Part shown: piece by piece, positions 53,972-61,166 of the stretch | Position numbering within the stretch: position 1 is the first letter of the stretch | Layout: each line of letters begins with the position of its first letter | From: Oceanidesulfovibrio indonesiensis | GTDB taxonomy: Bacteria; Desulfobacterota; Desulfovibrionia; Desulfovibrionales; Desulfovibrionaceae | Assembly: GCF_007625075.1 (NCBI RefSeq) | Contig: NZ_QMIE01000009.1 | Span: forward strand, 98,074 to 162,073 | Length of the DNA stretch: 64,000 bases | Reading direction: 5' to 3' | Made by a program: the position numbers and the translations under genes | Notes under the pieces: generated by a model | The model's input: the letters and a program-made list of their open reading frames with translations, nothing else | Database searches by the model: none | Told to the model about the DNA's origin: nothing

Positions 53972-56641
53972 ATGAAGACAATCCGCTACTGGGGCAAAGC
54001 CCAGCCCGACTCCACGAGCCATCACCTCCTTCAGTTCCATTGCCTGGACGTAGCCGCAGTATTGACAGAGCTTCTCCATGTCGACGAAATCCTGCGCAAA
54101 CGTGTGGAGGGGCTGGCGCGATGTCCGTTTGGCGAGATCCTCCCCATCCTTCAGTTTTTCGCCGCCATCCATGACATCGGCAAGTTCAGCGCCGGCTTCC
54201 AGTGGAAACGCGCGGACATTGCCGAGAAGTTCGGTCACCCGCCGTATCTTCGTGCGAATAAACCGCCGCACCATACCGAGGCCGGGTGGTGGTTCTATCA
54301 AAACAGGATCATGAGCCGCAAAACCGACCTGCCGCAACTCGCCGCGTGGCGAGCTCAACGCAGGGTGCTCACGCCCCTTGCCATGGCTTCTATCGGCCAC
54401 CACGGCGCGCCGGTGGATGGCCAAGAAGTCAACACGAGGGATTTTTCGTATTCACATGAAGCGGCGCTGGGCCATGCGGCGGCCATGGCAGAGCTTTATC
54501 TGCCGGCGGAGCCACCCGACACTCTTGACGACGAGGACCAGTTCAAGCCGTTGTCCTGGCTGTTTGCCGGGATCATGGTGGTTGCGGACTGGATCGGCTC
54601 CAGCGAGGAGTACTTTCCCTATCGCGCCCAGCCCATGGACGCCCGCGAGTATTTTGCAAAAGCGCAAGAGCAGGCACGCGATGCCGTGCGGAACTGCGGA
54701 CTTCTCCATCCGGCGGCGGCGTTGGGGCGTGAATTTACCTCGCTGTTGCCCCAGCTGAAGGGACACTCCCCGCGGCCGCTGCAGCAATATGCCATGACAA
54801 AAGCCGTGGTCGACGGCGGACCGCAGCTGCACATATTCGAGGACCTCACGGGCTGCGGCAAGACCGAGGCCGCATTGCTCTGTGCGCATGCGATTATGAA
54901 GCAGGGCGGGTGCAGCGGCTTGTATGTCGGGCTTCCCACCATGGCTACGGCCAACGCCATGTATCACCGCCTTGCAGATACATACCGTGCGTTGTTCGAT
55001 GATTCCGGTACAACGCCTTCGCTCATGCTGGCGCATGGCCAACGGAACATCGAGGATGCATTCCTGCGAACCATAGCTCTGGAGGGCGACGCAGCGCCGC
55101 GCATGGGCGAGTTGAAAGACGTGACATGCAGCCAGTGGCTTGCGGACAACCGCAAGAAGGCTCTGCTTGCGCCGTGCGGGGCAGGAACGCTGGATCAGGC
55201 TTTGCTCGCCGTTCTGCCGGCAAAACATCAGAGCCTGCGCCTGGCTGGGCTGAGCCGGACCGTGCTCGTCGCCGACGAAGTCCATTCCTACGACTTCTAT
55301 ACCGGCGAACTCCTCGCCACGCTGCTCACCTTCATCGCGGCCATGGGCTCCAGCGCCATCCTGCTTACGGCCACGCTGCCGCAATCCTTGCGTCTCAAAC
55401 TCGTCCAGGCGTTTCAGCGGGGGCTAGGAAGCGGGTTGTCCCAGTCGATGGACAAGGATGACTTTCCATTGGCCACACGTGTGGATGGTTCCGGTGCGGT
55501 AACCGAGTCCCCAATTCCTGTGGAGGATGGAAGCGGAAAGACCACGGCCGTGGAGCTTGTTCACGACGAGCACGCAATGTTCGAGGCCCTGGTCGAAGCG
55601 AGCAGGGCCGGAGCGTGTGCGTGCTGGGTGCGCAACACCGTGGATCAGGCCATCGATACTGCCCGACGGCTGGTGGACGAGCACGGCCTGTCCCCGGACA
55701 AGGTTATTCTGTGTCACGCCCGCTTCGCCATGTGCGACAGGCTGGAGCGCGAGAAGGAGATTCTGCGCCGCTTCGGCAAGAAATCCAGACCCGAAGACCG
55801 CGCCGGGTACGTGCTTGTCGGGTCCCAGGTCCTGGAACAATCGCTCGATTACGATGTCGACCTCATGCTCTCGGATCTTGCGCCCATGGCTGACCTTATC
55901 CAGCGGGCAGGGCGGTGCCACCGTCACAGGCGTGAGCGTCCGGAGGGATACGGAGAATCTCGGCTTCTCGTCCTCTCTCCCGAACCAATCGATACCCCCG
56001 CGGCCGACTGGTACGGCGCCGTGCTTGGCAAGGCGCGATTCGTATATCGCCGGCAGGCGCTGCTCTGGCGCACGGCGCGGTTGTTGCGTGATGTGCGCCG
56101 CATAGTCCTGCCGCAGGAAGCCCGGAAGCTCATGGAAGGGGCGTATGGCGAGGAGATTGCCGCACCGGACATTTTGGTGCGCGCAGATGCGGACGCAGAA
56201 GGCGAAGCGCTGGCAGATAAAAGCCTGGCGACCCAGAATGGCCTAGATCTCACTCAAGGGTATGCATCCGGCGCGGGCAGTGGTTGGGCTGATGAAACGC
56301 TCGCGTTCACTCGTTTGGGGGACGAGCGCGTGCAGCTGCGGCTTTGCCGCATACAGGACGACGGCAGCATCGAGTTGTGGGCTGGCGGGGCAGGGGCCAA
56401 AGCCTGCGCGCTCTCCGAGGTTTCGGTTTCCACCAAGCGCGTGGACAAGCCGGACTCAGAAACCGTCAGTTCGGCGCTGGATGGCTTTGCCGAAACCATG
56501 CCGGACAAAGGCCGCTGGGTGCGACTGGTTGCGCTGCGCCAAACCGGCGACGGCGAGTGGGCAGGGCAGGTTCCCAGGGATGGAAAGCTGGTTTCGGTGC
56601 GGTACAGCCGGGCGAAAGGGCTTTCTATCGATGGGGAATGA
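53972..56641 (+). CDS. cas3: CRISPR-associated helicase-nuclease Cas3 (type I-E)
   Basis: 889 aa, the normal I-E length. The N-terminal HD nuclease has IHDIGKFSAGF (H67, D68) and further histidines (HHTEAGW, IGHHGAP). The superfamily 2 helicase has Walker A TGCGKTEA (293-300), the DEVH box (435-438), motif III TATLP and motif VI IQRAGRCHRH. Cas3 is recruited by Cascade to degrade target DNA. The start lacks a strong Shine-Dalgarno sequence. Unlike most I-E loci, 514 bp separate it from cse1, and that gap is occupied by the RNA module described next. Confidence 0.97.
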   Translation: MKTIRYWGKAQPDSTSHHLLQFHCLDVAAVLTELLHVDEILRKRVEGLARCPFGEILPILQFFAAIHDIGKFSAGFQWKRADIAEKFGHPPYLRANKPPHHTEAGWWFYQNRIMSRKTDLPQLAAWRAQRRVLTPLAMASIGHHGAPVDGQEVNTRDFSYSHEAALGHAAAMAELYLPAEPPDTLDDEDQFKPLSWLFAGIMVVADWIGSSEEYFPYRAQPMDAREYFAKAQEQARDAVRNCGLLHPAAALGREFTSLLPQLKGHSPRPLQQYAMTKAVVDGGPQLHIFEDLTGCGKTEAALLCAHAIMKQGGCSGLYVGLPTMATANAMYHRLADTYRALFDDSGTTPSLMLAHGQRNIEDAFLRTIALEGDAAPRMGELKDVTCSQWLADNRKKALLAPCGAGTLDQALLAVLPAKHQSLRLAGLSRTVLVADEVHSYDFYTGELLATLLTFIAAMGSSAILLTATLPQSLRLKLVQAFQRGLGSGLSQSMDKDDFPLATRVDGSGAVTESPIPVEDGSGKTTAVELVHDEHAMFEALVEASRAGACACWVRNTVDQAIDTARRLVDEHGLSPDKVILCHARFAMCDRLEREKEILRRFGKKSRPEDRAGYVLVGSQVLEQSLDYDVDLMLSDLAPMADLIQRAGRCHRHRRERPEGYGESRLLVLSPEPIDTPAADWYGAVLGKARFVYRRQALLWRTARLLRDVRRIVLPQEARKLMEGAYGEEIAAPDILVRADADAEGEALADKSLATQNGLDLTQGYASGAGSGWADETLAFTRLGDERVQLRLCRIQDDGSIELWAGGAGAKACALSEVSVSTKRVDKPDSETVSSALDGFAETMPDKGRWVRLVALRQTGDGEWAGQVPRDGKLVSVRYSRAKGLSIDGE

Positions 56642-56670
56642 TTGACAATAGAGAGCATGGTGGATATTGA
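56642..56670 (+). promoter_or_regulatory. Promoter of the crRNA-like RNA
   Basis: A perfect -35 TTGACA (56642-56647) begins at the base after the cas3 stop, followed by 17 nt and TATTGA (56665-56670). The predicted start near 56677 falls at the beginning of the first degenerate repeat. Confidence 0.65.
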
Positions 56671-56674
56671 TTGA

Positions 56675-56764
56675 ATGTTCCCCGCGTCCGCGGGGATGAT
56701 CCGATAAAAAGTCTTGGGTTATAGTCGGGTGAAAAATGTTCCCCACCGCGGTGGGGATTTTGTT
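56675..56764 (+). ncRNA. CreA/CreR-like crRNA: degenerate repeat, 32-nt spacer, degenerate repeat
   Basis: A mini-array in the same orientation as the main one. Repeat 1 (56675-56703) differs from the array repeat at two positions only (first base G to A, and one loop base). The spacer (56704-56735) is exactly 32 nt, as in the array. Repeat 2 (56736-56764) keeps TGTTCCCC but its stem is CCCCACC-GC-GGTGGGG, where the changes relative to CCCCGCG-CC-CGCGGGG occur on both sides, so pairing is preserved. The TTTTGTT after the stem may also act as a terminator. It should be processed by Cas6e and loaded into Cascade. Its seed matches the neighbouring promoter. Confidence 0.82.
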
Positions 56765-56777
56765 ATCAAAAAAATAG

Positions 56778-56812
56778 AAGATAAAAAGTTTTGGTATTGA
56801 AACGTTGTGTTC
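56778..56812 (+). promoter_or_regulatory. Predicted Cascade target: AAG PAM plus 32-nt protospacer
   Basis: AAG (56778-56780) is followed by ATAAAAAGTTTTGG..., which is identical to the mini-array spacer over its first 9 nt and at 13 of the first 14, then diverges. AAG is a canonical I-E PAM and the PAM-proximal positions are the seed. Seed-limited pairing would be expected to give binding without cleavage. The site overlaps the -35 box of the next promoter. Confidence 0.75.
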
Positions 56813-56825
56813 GACTTGCTATTCT
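56797..56825 (+). promoter_or_regulatory. Promoter of the mini-ORF transcript, overlapped by the Cascade target
   Basis: TTGAAA (56797-56802), 17-nt spacing, TATTCT (56820-56825). The layout closely resembles the promoter in the array leader (TTGAAA-17-TATTGT). The predicted start is near 56832. Confidence 0.7.
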
Positions 56826-56847
56826 GTAGATGTAGGACGAAAAAAAA

Positions 56848-56974
56848 CGCCTTCCCGTTGCCGCGGGAAGGCGTAAGTCCCGCAACGGCGGCGGGGCTCC
56901 CATGAGGGTCATGGGAAATCAGTCAACCCACTATACGTATGACCCTCCTGGAGTGCAAGTACGCCGATAGGAGG
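56848..56974 (+). promoter_or_regulatory. Structured leader with alternative pairings and a sequestered Shine-Dalgarno
   Basis: Hairpin 1 (56848-56873) pairs CGCCTTCCCG with CGGGAAGGCG around a 6-nt loop; CCGTTGC inside it can instead pair with GCAACGG at 56882-56888. Hairpin 2 (56899-56915) pairs CCCATGA with TCATGGG; its AGGGTCAT can instead pair with ATGACCCT at 56939-56946. CCTCCT (56944-56949) is exactly complementary to the mini-ORF Shine-Dalgarno AGGAGG (56969-56974). The RNA could therefore switch between ribosome-binding-site-closed and -open forms. It matches no riboswitch class I recognise. Confidence 0.5.
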
Positions 56975-56980
56975 TGTACT

Positions 56981-57019
56981 ATGAGACAACTGGTGATGTC
57001 TCACCGCTTATTATTATGA
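56981..57019 (+). CDS. CreT-like 12-codon mini-ORF with three tandem TTA codons
   Basis: ATG AGA CAA CTG GTG ATG, then TCT CAC CGC TTA TTA TTA TGA; peptide MRQLVMSHRLLL. A perfect AGGAGG lies 6 nt before the ATG. Three consecutive TTA codons, plus AGA at codon 2, are striking in GC-rich DNA. In the CreT toxins of CRISPR-linked CreTA modules, a strong Shine-Dalgarno and tandem rare codons let a tiny ORF tie up a scarce tRNA, here tRNA-Leu(UAA). The peptide itself looks functionless. The alternative is a leader peptide for attenuation of cse1, since a terminator follows. Confidence 0.6.
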   Translation: MRQLVMSHRLLL

Positions 57020-57023
57020 GTTT

Positions 57024-57056
57024 GCGGGCGCCGTGGTGCAAGTTTACGGCGCCCGC
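57024..57056 (+). terminator. Terminator hairpin after the mini-ORF
   Basis: A perfect 11-bp stem (GCGGGCGCCGT with ACGGCGCCCGC), 11-nt loop, 4 nt after the mini-ORF stop, followed by a T/C-rich tract. It would separate the mini-ORF transcript from cse1, or act as an attenuator if some transcripts read through. Confidence 0.7.
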
Positions 57057-57096
57057 CCATTCCATTCTTGCCTTTTCTTCTTTTGAATGCTTCAAG

Positions 57097-57127
57097 TCCG
57101 TACAGGGTAGCACGTACGGAATAGAAT
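57097..57127 (+). promoter_or_regulatory. Inverted repeat and -10-like element upstream of cse1
   Basis: TCCGTAC (57097-57103) and GTACGGA (57114-57120) form a 7-bp inverted repeat with a 10-nt gap, immediately before TAGAAT (57122-57127). A good -35 is lacking, so this may be an operator for an activated or repressed cse1 promoter. Confidence 0.45.
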
Positions 57128-57155
57128 AACTGCGTCCAAAAAACAGGAGGCTCGC

Positions 57156-58733
57156 ATGTCCCTGAACCTTGTTCGGGATCGATGGCTGCCGGCTGTGCTC
57201 GAATCCGGCCAGGTGGAGCGCATCGCTCCCTGGGAGATCGCACGCGCGGATGATCCCCCCGTCAACCTCGCCCCGCCGCGCCACGACTTCCGTCTCGCCT
57301 TGTTCGAATTCCTCATCGGCCTTGTGCAGACGGCCTGTCCGCCGAAAAACGGAACCAAACGCGAACAGTGGTATGACGCGCCGCCGTCCCCGGAAACGCT
57401 CCGCGAGGCAATGGAGCCGTATGCATCCTTTTTCAATCTGCTGGGCGAGCGGCCGCTGTTCCAGCAGGATCTGACCCTCGACCCCAAGGAGCACGCCAGG
57501 AGCGCCATCCCTATCGGCGCGTTGCTCATCAACTATCCCGGGGATGGCTCGCTCGATTTCTTCGTGAAACGCGATATCGGGGTCATGTGCCCCATCTGCG
57601 CGGCCATGGCCTTGCAGACCATGCAGGCCTTCGCTCCTTCGGGCGGCCGGGGCAACCGCACATCCCTGCGCGGCGGCGGGCCGCTGTCCACCATCATTCT
57701 GGGCGACGACCTCTGGCGAACCGTGTGGCCCAACGTGCTGCCGCTGAACGCGCGGGATGTGGAAGCCGCACCGATTGCGGCAGAGTTGCCCGGCAAGGTC
57801 TTTCCCTGGGCCGCGCCCACGCGCACCAGCGAAAATGGCGAGGTGTTCCGGCGCGCGGACGGTCACTTCCTCCACCACTTCTGGGGCATGCCGCGGCGTT
57901 TCCTGCTGCTGCCGGAAGAGGAGCATTGCCGTTGCGAACTCTGCGGCGACGAATCCGAAATTGCCATCCGCAAGCTCATCCAGCGTCCCAGCGGCTACAA
58001 TTATGGCGAGGACTGGAAACATCCGCTTACGCCTTATAACCGCAAAAAGACTGACCAGCACCCGTTCCCGATCCACGGCAAACCGTACGCCACGGCCTAC
58101 ACCAACTGGTTGCCCCTTGTGTACGGCGATTCCAGCGGTCTTGCCGAGCCTGCACGATGCGTCCAGGCGGCGCGCGAGGATGACCCTGACATCGCCAATG
58201 AATATCGCCTGCTCGCCGGCGGGTACGACATGGACAACATGAAGGCCCGCGGCTGGTGCGAGGGTTCATTCCCCATCCTGCCGCTGGGCGGCGATGCCGT
58301 GCAGACATTCCGCACCGAGGTGGAAGCACTGGTGAAAGCGGCGAGCATGGTGCGCGACAACCTGACCAGGGCGATTCGCTCGGCTGTGGTGCACACCAGC
58401 AATCCGGCGCGGTCCAAGGCGTTCAGCTCGTCCTTCTTTGCCGATCTTTCGGCAAGTTTCTGGGCCGATACACGCGCCGCCTTCTTCCTCGCAGCAGAGG
58501 ATCTCGCAAAGGTTGTACAGACCGAAGCTTCGGACGCAGAGGTCAAGCAGACCTGGGCCAGAGCGTTGTGGCAAGAGGCGGACGAGCTTTTCATGCGCGT
58601 CGCCGGGCCGGAGCTGACCCACCCGGACCACGCCCGCCGCGCCAGCAGGGCGTTCAATGAAATGCGCAAGCTGAATCAGGGCGTCTACAAGAAGTATCTG
58701 GGCGGCGCCATCACCACAAAGGAGGCGGCATGA
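57156..58733 (+). CDS. cse1: Cascade large subunit Cse1/CasA (Cas8e)
   Basis: 525 aa, the usual I-E length. The Cse1 N-terminus (SLNLVRDRWLPAVLESG) is typical. A zinc site is visible as CPIC (145-148) with CRCELC (258-263), and the C-terminal helical bundle follows. Cse1 recognises the PAM and positions the 5' handle of crRNA. The start has AACAGGAGG 7 nt upstream. It is the first gene of the Cascade-adaptation operon and the nearest gene to the CreTA-like module. Confidence 0.96.
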   Translation: MSLNLVRDRWLPAVLESGQVERIAPWEIARADDPPVNLAPPRHDFRLALFEFLIGLVQTACPPKNGTKREQWYDAPPSPETLREAMEPYASFFNLLGERPLFQQDLTLDPKEHARSAIPIGALLINYPGDGSLDFFVKRDIGVMCPICAAMALQTMQAFAPSGGRGNRTSLRGGGPLSTIILGDDLWRTVWPNVLPLNARDVEAAPIAAELPGKVFPWAAPTRTSENGEVFRRADGHFLHHFWGMPRRFLLLPEEEHCRCELCGDESEIAIRKLIQRPSGYNYGEDWKHPLTPYNRKKTDQHPFPIHGKPYATAYTNWLPLVYGDSSGLAEPARCVQAAREDDPDIANEYRLLAGGYDMDNMKARGWCEGSFPILPLGGDAVQTFRTEVEALVKAASMVRDNLTRAIRSAVVHTSNPARSKAFSSSFFADLSASFWADTRAAFFLAAEDLAKVVQTEASDAEVKQTWARALWQEADELFMRVAGPELTHPDHARRASRAFNEMRKLNQGVYKKYLGGAITTKEAA

Positions 58734-59224
58734 GCAACTTCGGACAATACCAGAACGATACCGACTTCTGGGAAGCTGTAACCGAATGGCGCAAGCGGCT
58801 GGACAACGACAGAGGCCAGCGCGCCGAGCTGCGCCGGGCCAGGACGCCTGTGGAGATCATCTGTTCGCCGGCGTATCAGCGCGGGTTCGTGGCCCATATG
58901 GCGATCAAAGGGTTTCCCCTGAATGCGGACGATATCAAACGACTCGCCCCGGCGGCCGGCCTCCTGGCCCACGTGAACGTGTTTTCCGGCAAGAGCCATT
59001 TCGCCAGGCAGCTCGCCGCATCCAACAAAGGCAGCCAGGAGGTCCGCGATCTGCGGTTCAAGAAGCTCATGGCCATTGAGGACACGGACGAGCTCTACCT
59101 CATGCTCATGCGCCTCATCCGCTATCTGGACGGCAGCGCCCACGTAAAAAGTCTCGTCCGCGGGGTTTTCTGGTGGAACGAGAACACAAAGCGCGACTGG
59201 GCCCTCAACTACTACACCGCCTAG
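58730..59224 (+). CDS. cse2: Cascade small subunit Cse2/CasB (Cas11e)
   Basis: 164 aa, all-helical and basic. It overlaps cse1 by 4 nt (ATGA). Family features are the N-terminal FWEAVTEWRKRLDNDRGQRAELRRA helix, and LRFKKLMAIEDTDELYLMLMRLIRYLDG near the C-terminus. Two copies form the belly of Cascade and stabilise the R-loop. Confidence 0.95.
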   Translation: MSNFGQYQNDTDFWEAVTEWRKRLDNDRGQRAELRRARTPVEIICSPAYQRGFVAHMAIKGFPLNADDIKRLAPAAGLLAHVNVFSGKSHFARQLAASNKGSQEVRDLRFKKLMAIEDTDELYLMLMRLIRYLDGSAHVKSLVRGVFWWNENTKRDWALNYYTA

Positions 59225-59253
59225 CACACATCATTCATACAAGGAGAACGACC

Positions 59254-60420
59254 ATGAGCCGCTTCATCCAACTGCATATCCTCACCAGCTACCCCGCCTC
59301 CAACCTCAACCGCGACGACCTCGGCCAGCCCAAGAGCGTTATCGTGGGCAACACCCCCCGGCTGCGCGTTTCCTCCCAGAGCCTCAAGCGCGCCTGGCGC
59401 ACCTCGGACGTCTTCCGGCAGGCCTTCGACGGCTCCATCGGCATACGCACCAAATCCATGGGCGAGTGCGTGTTCCGCGCGCTGACCCAGGGCGCGGCCC
59501 TGCAGGCGATTCTTGAAAACCAGCATGCCACGGGCGAACTGCCCACGGTGGCGGAGAAAAAGGCCGAAGAAATAGCCAAGGCCGTGGCTGGCGTGTTCGG
59601 CGCGCTCCATTCCGCCAAGGACGCCAAGAAGGAAGCCGAACAGGAAGCGCAGGAAGAAGGCGCAGCAGACGCCGAGAAGGTCAAGGAAAAGGCGAAGATG
59701 AAAGAGATGCACATCGAGCAGCTCGCCCACTTCGGACCGGCCGAGATCGAAGCCCTCGCCAGACTCGTGGAAGAGCGCCGCGCAGACGGCAACAAGCCCG
59801 ATGCCGAGCAGCTGAACCTCCTGCGCCACACCCCCGGCGCGGTGGATATCGCCATGTTCGGCCGCATGCTCGCCGCCAGCAAGCCTTTCAATGTGGAAGC
59901 CGCCGTGCAGGTGGCCCACGCCATGACCGTGCACAAGGTGGTCAAGGAAGATGACTTCTTCACCGCCGTGGACGACCTCAACCGCGACGAGTCGGGCGCA
60001 GGGCACATGGGCGTGTTCGAGTTCGGCGCAGGCCTCTACTACATCTACGTCTGCATCGACCGCGACCTGCTCGTGGAGAACCTCGGCGGCGACGAGGAAG
60101 CCGCCTCCCGCGCTCTGGAAGCCCTGGTCCGCGCGGCCTGCACCGTGAGCCCCACCGGCAAGCAGAACAGCTTCGCCTCCCGCGCCAACGCCTCCTTCTG
60201 CCTGGCGGAAAAGGGCAACGAGCAGCCCCGCACCCTTTCCAGCGCCTTCCTCAAGGGTATCGACAAGCCCGTCGATCTTTTGGACAAAGCTGTGGAATCC
60301 CTGCTGGAAACCCGCGCCAACTTCGAGAAGGTCTATGGCGGCGATCTCCAGCACGTCTCCTTCGACGTCAACAAAGGCGAAGGAACCCTGCAGGAAGTCT
60401 GCAAGTTCGTGCGGGGGTAG
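59254..60420 (+). CDS. cas7: Cascade backbone subunit Cas7e (Cse4/CasC)
   Basis: 388 aa from the ATG at 59254 with AAGGAGAACGACC upstream; an earlier frame start at 59173 overlaps cse2 and is rejected. The RAMP-fold N-terminus is typical (FIQLHILTSYPASNLNRDDLGQPKS, LRVSSQSLKRAWR). Six copies bind crRNA along its length. Residues about 105-160 form a very Lys/Glu/Ala-rich insertion (KKEAEQEAQEEGAADAEKVK) with coiled-coil character. The protein is longer than E. coli CasC (about 363 aa). Confidence 0.96.
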   Translation: MSRFIQLHILTSYPASNLNRDDLGQPKSVIVGNTPRLRVSSQSLKRAWRTSDVFRQAFDGSIGIRTKSMGECVFRALTQGAALQAILENQHATGELPTVAEKKAEEIAKAVAGVFGALHSAKDAKKEAEQEAQEEGAADAEKVKEKAKMKEMHIEQLAHFGPAEIEALARLVEERRADGNKPDAEQLNLLRHTPGAVDIAMFGRMLAASKPFNVEAAVQVAHAMTVHKVVKEDDFFTAVDDLNRDESGAGHMGVFEFGAGLYYIYVCIDRDLLVENLGGDEEAASRALEALVRAACTVSPTGKQNSFASRANASFCLAEKGNEQPRTLSSAFLKGIDKPVDLLDKAVESLLETRANFEKVYGGDLQHVSFDVNKGEGTLQEVCKFVRG

Positions 60421-60422
60421 CC

Positions 60423-61166
60423 ATGCAACGCTATCTCACATTCCAGATATACGGCCCCATGCAGTCCTGGGGCGCGGTGGCGGTGGGGGAGGTGCGTCCC
60501 TCCTTCCCCAGGCCCTCGCGCTCCGGCGTGCTCGGTCTGCTGGCCGGCGCCCTGGGCATCCGCAGGAACGAGGACGAACGCCACGCAGAGCTGGAACGCG
60601 CCTACGCCATGGCCGTACGCCCGGCAACCAGCGGAGCGCGCATGTCCGACTACCATACCATCCAGTGCGGCAAGCGCCTGGCCAGGCGCACCTATCGCAC
60701 CCGCGCGGACGAGGTCGGCGGCCTCATCCCCAAAAGTGAGGATCTCGGCACGTTGCTTTCCACGCGCGAGTACCTGACCGACTCAGCCTTTGCCGTGTGC
60801 GTCTGGCTCAGAGAGGGAACCCCGCCCCATTCGCTGGAGGACCTCGCCGACGCCCTGCGCAGACCGGTCTTCACGCCGTGCCTCGGCCGCAAGAGCTGTC
60901 CCCCCGCGCTGCCGTTCAACCCGGTGGTGGAAGCGTACCCCGGTCCGCTGGAGGCCCTGGCGGCGTATGAGGTCGACCCCGGTGTTCTTGATGCCCTCGG
61001 CGCAACGCCGGCGGCCGAAGCCTACACGAGCGAAAAGCTCAGCGGCTGGCAGGAACAGACCGAGGTCCGCGACGCTCCCCTGAATCGCACGCGGTGGCAG
61101 TTCGGTCTGCGGCCCGAATACCGCGTCGCAATGCCCGCCGGCGCTCAGGACGAAGGAGGATCATGA
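60423..61166 (+). CDS. cas5: Cascade subunit Cas5e (CasD)
   Basis: 247 aa. N-terminal RAMP strand and Gly-rich loop: RYLTFQIYGPMQSWGAVAVGEVRPSFPRPSRSGVLGLLAGALG. DYHTIQCGKRLARRTYRTRADEVGG is the usual Cas5e segment. It caps the 5' handle of crRNA and contacts Cse1. It starts 2 nt after cas7 and overlaps cas6e by 4 nt. Confidence 0.95.
   Translation: MQRYLTFQIYGPMQSWGAVAVGEVRPSFPRPSRSGVLGLLAGALGIRRNEDERHAELERAYAMAVRPATSGARMSDYHTIQCGKRLARRTYRTRADEVGGLIPKSEDLGTLLSTREYLTDSAFAVCVWLREGTPPHSLEDLADALRRPVFTPCLGRKSCPPALPFNPVVEAYPGPLEALAAYEVDPGVLDALGATPAAEAYTSEKLSGWQEQTEVRDAPLNRTRWQFGLRPEYRVAMPAGAQDEGGS

Noticed and set aside
56675..56703. First degenerate repeat as a decayed remnant of a second ordinary array
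   Set aside because: The spacer length is exactly 32 nt, the second repeat shows compensatory stem changes and the seed matches a nearby PAM-flanked promoter; decay would not give this.
56848..56974. Known riboswitch (cobalamin, TPP, c-di-GMP, Moco) before the mini-ORF
   Set aside because: None of the conserved core sequences of these classes is present; only the local hairpins and anti-Shine-Dalgarno are supported.
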